DNA of 64,000 bases from Rhynchopus euleeides (lineage: Eukaryota; Euglenozoa; Diplonemea; Diplonemida; Diplonemidae), in NCBI GenBank assembly GCA_963210315.1, contig OY723264.1:310001-374000 (forward strand), in the 5' to 3' direction. This document shows, one piece after another, positions 61,904-64,000 of this stretch (positions within the stretch are counted from its first letter, which is position 1; each line of letters starts with the position of its first letter). Both the position numbers and the translations under genes were made by a program. A model generated the notes under the pieces. It ran no database searches. It was not told the origin of the DNA and saw only the letters and a program-made list of their open reading frames with translations.

Positions 61904-62948
61904 TCATCCCCTGAAAGGGCGCATGTATGTCAGGAACTCATTCAGGTCGATGCTGCCGCTGTGATCGGAGTCTATTGTGTGGAACATATTTGCAGCCTCC
62001 TGCGGGCTGTGCACGACACCCTGCGCCATGGCAAGCTTCTGGAACTCTGGCAGAGACAGGAAGCCGTCAAAATTGGAATCATAGGTGCGGAACTTCATAA
62101 GCGTCTCGTTGTACTCACGCTGGGTCATGCCATAGAGGAACTGGGGATCGGGCTTCTTATTCATGTAGAAGGTAAGGAACTCGTGCAGGTCCAGCGTCCC
62201 ACTCCTGTCCTGGTCAACAGCGCGGAAAAGATCGCCAATATCACTCTGCGATGCAGGGTAGTTCAGCCACTTCGCGAGGCGCGTCACTTCGGTGCGGTCC
62301 AACGACCCGCCATCGTCGTCGTCAAAATTAATGAACAGAGACGCCATGTAGTCATACTCGTCCTGTGAGGGGGAGAGAAAGTGTTTGGTGGAACCCCACA
62401 CGCGTGAATCATTATAGTAGCGCAGCACACCGAGCACACCCCCTGCTCAAGGTGTGACCTCCTACCCTACCTGCCGCACCACACCACCCACACACAGACG
62501 GTAGCAAGACAAAGTTGTCAAACCCCCTCCCCGACACCACTTCGCCCGACCCAGACCCACCAAGGCATACCTGTGACACGCCGTACTTTTCCCAAGGCCT
62601 GTCCATCACAATCGGAGGCCGTGCCCTCTGGGGAGGCCGCCCTGCATAAGGGTTCTGCGGCTGCGCGTAGTGCTCCTGCTGAGGCCACGCTGCCTGCGAC
62701 GGGCTGTGCAGCCCCGGTGCTGGGTACAGCTGCTGGTGAGACTGGTAGCCCCCCTGTTGCGCCTGGGGCTGCGGGTAACGCCCCTGAGCAGGGGCAGGGT
62801 AGGCAGCAGAAGGCGGGGGCGGCGCGCTGAAGCCTCCTTCCGGAAGCGGCGGCGCAGACGGGGGGGGGAAGCCGCTCATGTTAAACCCCGTGTATGGATT
62901 CTGGACAGGAACGACGTGGTGCCTCCCGGTGTGGGGCCTCACAGACAT
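61904..62948 (-). CDS. Penta-EF-hand calcium-binding protein (peflin/ALG-2/sorcin-like), two exons, 278 aa
   Basis: A calcium-responsive adaptor of the PEF family. Exon 1 is 62948-62571 and exon 2 is 62362-61904. The intron (62570-62363, 208 bp) has a GTATGC donor and a TCACAG acceptor, phase 0. Exon 1 encodes a Pro/Gln/Ala/Tyr-rich N-terminus (about 115 residues, with PQNPYAGRPPQ), typical of peflin and sorcin, ending at RPWEKYGVSQ. Exon 2 carries four clear EF-hands with loops DDDDGGSLDRTE, DQDRSGTLDLHE, DSNFDGFLSLPE and DSDHSGSIDLNE. The C-terminus is FLTYMRPFRG. A fifth degenerate hand is expected but not obvious. The start at 62948 (MSVRPHTGRHH) follows a poly-Pro stretch that is more likely untranslated. 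Confidence 0.88.
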
Positions 62949-63644
62949 TTGGGGGGGGTGGGGTGGGGGTAGGGGGGGGGGGGGGGGGGGCGCGGCAGCA
63001 GCAACAAGCAAAGAAAACGCGACAAGAATTTACAAAATAGTTAAAACTGGAGCTCAAAAAAGAGGGGGTGTGATAGAATGAGAGAGAGAAAGAGGGGGTG
63101 GGGGGGATGGGCGTGTGTGTGTGTATGCGGGGGGAAGTCTCAAATGAATAGCAAACAAAAATCTAATCTGTTGGGAGGAAGGGCGGGTTCGGGTTCAGTC
63201 GTGAGGCGAGGGGTGATGAGGGGATCTGCGGATATATGGCGGCTCGAGAAACTCGCCAACCAAGTGTGCAGTGCAAATGTGCCAGGGGCCGGGGGGACAG
63301 CAGGGGTGGGGGTGAGGGGTGTATTTTCCGCACGCACGGCAAAGGCTTCCCATTCATGTTGGAGGAGTGAATCCGCCCTGCAGCGCAGCACCCAGGCGAT
63401 GCGAGCTTCACTAAACCCCTGACGGACACACACCCAGGACCTGAGCTCAGACACCCCCACCCACTCACCGCTGTGTCACGACAAGAGGACTTGTGTGAAC
63501 AGCAGTGGCACTTCTGCTGGCGCTGCAGCTTCGGCGCGGGGGAGGAGGCGTCGGACACGACAAAACCGACAAACCTAAATGGATGAAAGGATCAGAGAGC
63601 CAGAATAAGCACCGCCGTGCGTCCCTCAACAAGATGTGGGTCGC
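62949..63644. other. Intergenic region, 5' flank of the PEF gene
   Basis: A G-tract (62971-62990), a GA-rich run near 63076-63095 and a GT run near 63113-63123. No gene recognised. Confidence 0.5.
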
Positions 63645-64000
63645 ATGATGGTCGTCGCCTTTCTGGCGAGAGACGCAAGGGGAGGGGCCCTGCGAAACAC
63701 GGGCTTTTTTTTTGATATCGACGACCTCCAGCCTGACGGACAAGACGACCAGATCGTGACGTACACTATGTTACCAGAAGGCGTTGTTCTCACGGCTTTT
63801 TCTTTTTGTCGCACTGCCCCGAAAAAGAGTCGAGGAGGGGTGGAGGGGGGAGGGGGGGCACAGAAAGCAAGGATTGGAGAGAGACAGCAAAGAAAAGAAC
63901 CGCATGCAGGAGTAGCGGTGTACCCGGTATCAGAAAGTGGGCAGCAGGCAGCCCAAAGGGGGGGAGGGATCTGTGAGGTCTTTCGCTACGGTGTGTGTTG
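63645..64000 (+). CDS. Possible plus-strand gene, partial at the right edge
   Basis: An open frame begins at tandem ATGs (63645 and 63648) and stays open to the window end. Part of it reads protein-like (GFFFDIDDLQPDGQDD, then IVTYTMLPEGVVLTAFSF). A Gly-rich stretch comes from a G-tract, where an intron could lie. I recognise no family. The opposite strand also has an open frame here, so this is weak. If real, it would be the only plus-strand host gene in the window, transcribed divergently from the PEF gene. Confidence 0.3.
   Translation, partial: MMVVAFLARDARGGALRNTGFFFDIDDLQPDGQDDQIVTYTMLPEGVVLTAFSFCRTAPKKSRGGVEGGGGAQKARIGERQQRKEPHAGVAVYPVSESGQQAAQRGGGICEVFRYGVC

Overview
The window looks like nuclear DNA of a unicellular eukaryote with a GC-rich genome, probably an alga or another protist. 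The evidence is long intron-poor GC-rich genes, a few short GT-AG introns (52-210 bp), eukaryotic families (penta-EF-hand protein, SAM-domain kinase, AAA ATPase of the katanin/VPS4 type, GT77-like glycosyltransferase), many transposons, and long homopolymer G/C tracts. I could not identify the lineage from the sequence.

Host genes. Twelve host genes are supported and all lie on the minus strand: a frameshifted short-chain dehydrogenase (251-1241), a coiled-coil protein (2142-4079), a two-exon membrane-anchored aldo-keto reductase (4987-6342), an AAA ATPase (6985-8418), a tandem glycosyltransferase (18402-21791), a SAM-domain protein kinase with an unresolved 3' end (35752-37357), a small coiled-coil protein (38590-39558), a three-exon protein (44370-45333), a large coiled-coil protein (45552-47639), a pentatricopeptide-like protein (51005-52474), an acyl-anchored PDZ/EF-hand protein (54740-55582) and a two-exon penta-EF-hand protein (61904-62948). 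One weak plus-strand reading frame runs off the right edge. These genes do not form one pathway. The shared strand suggests a unidirectional gene cluster.

Mobile DNA. About half of the window is nested and abutting transposons. The centrepiece (11160-15704) is a complete tyrosine-recombinase retroelement with the order gag, YR, RT/RNase H, as in the VIPER elements of trypanosomatids. It sits without target duplication inside a TA-flanked terminal-inverted-repeat (TIR) element whose empty twin lies at 48646-49814, so both junctions are defined to the base. A terminal fragment of a related copy is at the left edge. Several TA-flanked elements (10091-15816, 26978-28505, 48646-49814, 49817-50968, 56221-57368, 57371-58186) sit in C-run/TA/G-run contexts and often abut each other sharing one TA. 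One carries a broken methyltransferase gene fragment and another carries a stretch resembling the 5' part of LSU rRNA. Two hAT-like families have 8-bp target duplications (16361-17458 and its inverted copy 25002-26115; the pair 58449-59654 and 60464-61669). A piggyBac-like element with TTAA ends (33443-34642) is nested in another TA element. An AT-rich foldback (31412-33170) holds two TA-flanked MITEs, one with its empty site preserved in the opposite arm.

Other repeats. There is a three-copy 389-bp array (30258-31412), a ~190-bp satellite (23985-25001), CGTACG and CTTATAAG elements, a small MITE family with CACGGTG ends, and a GC-rich hairpin module seen at seven places.
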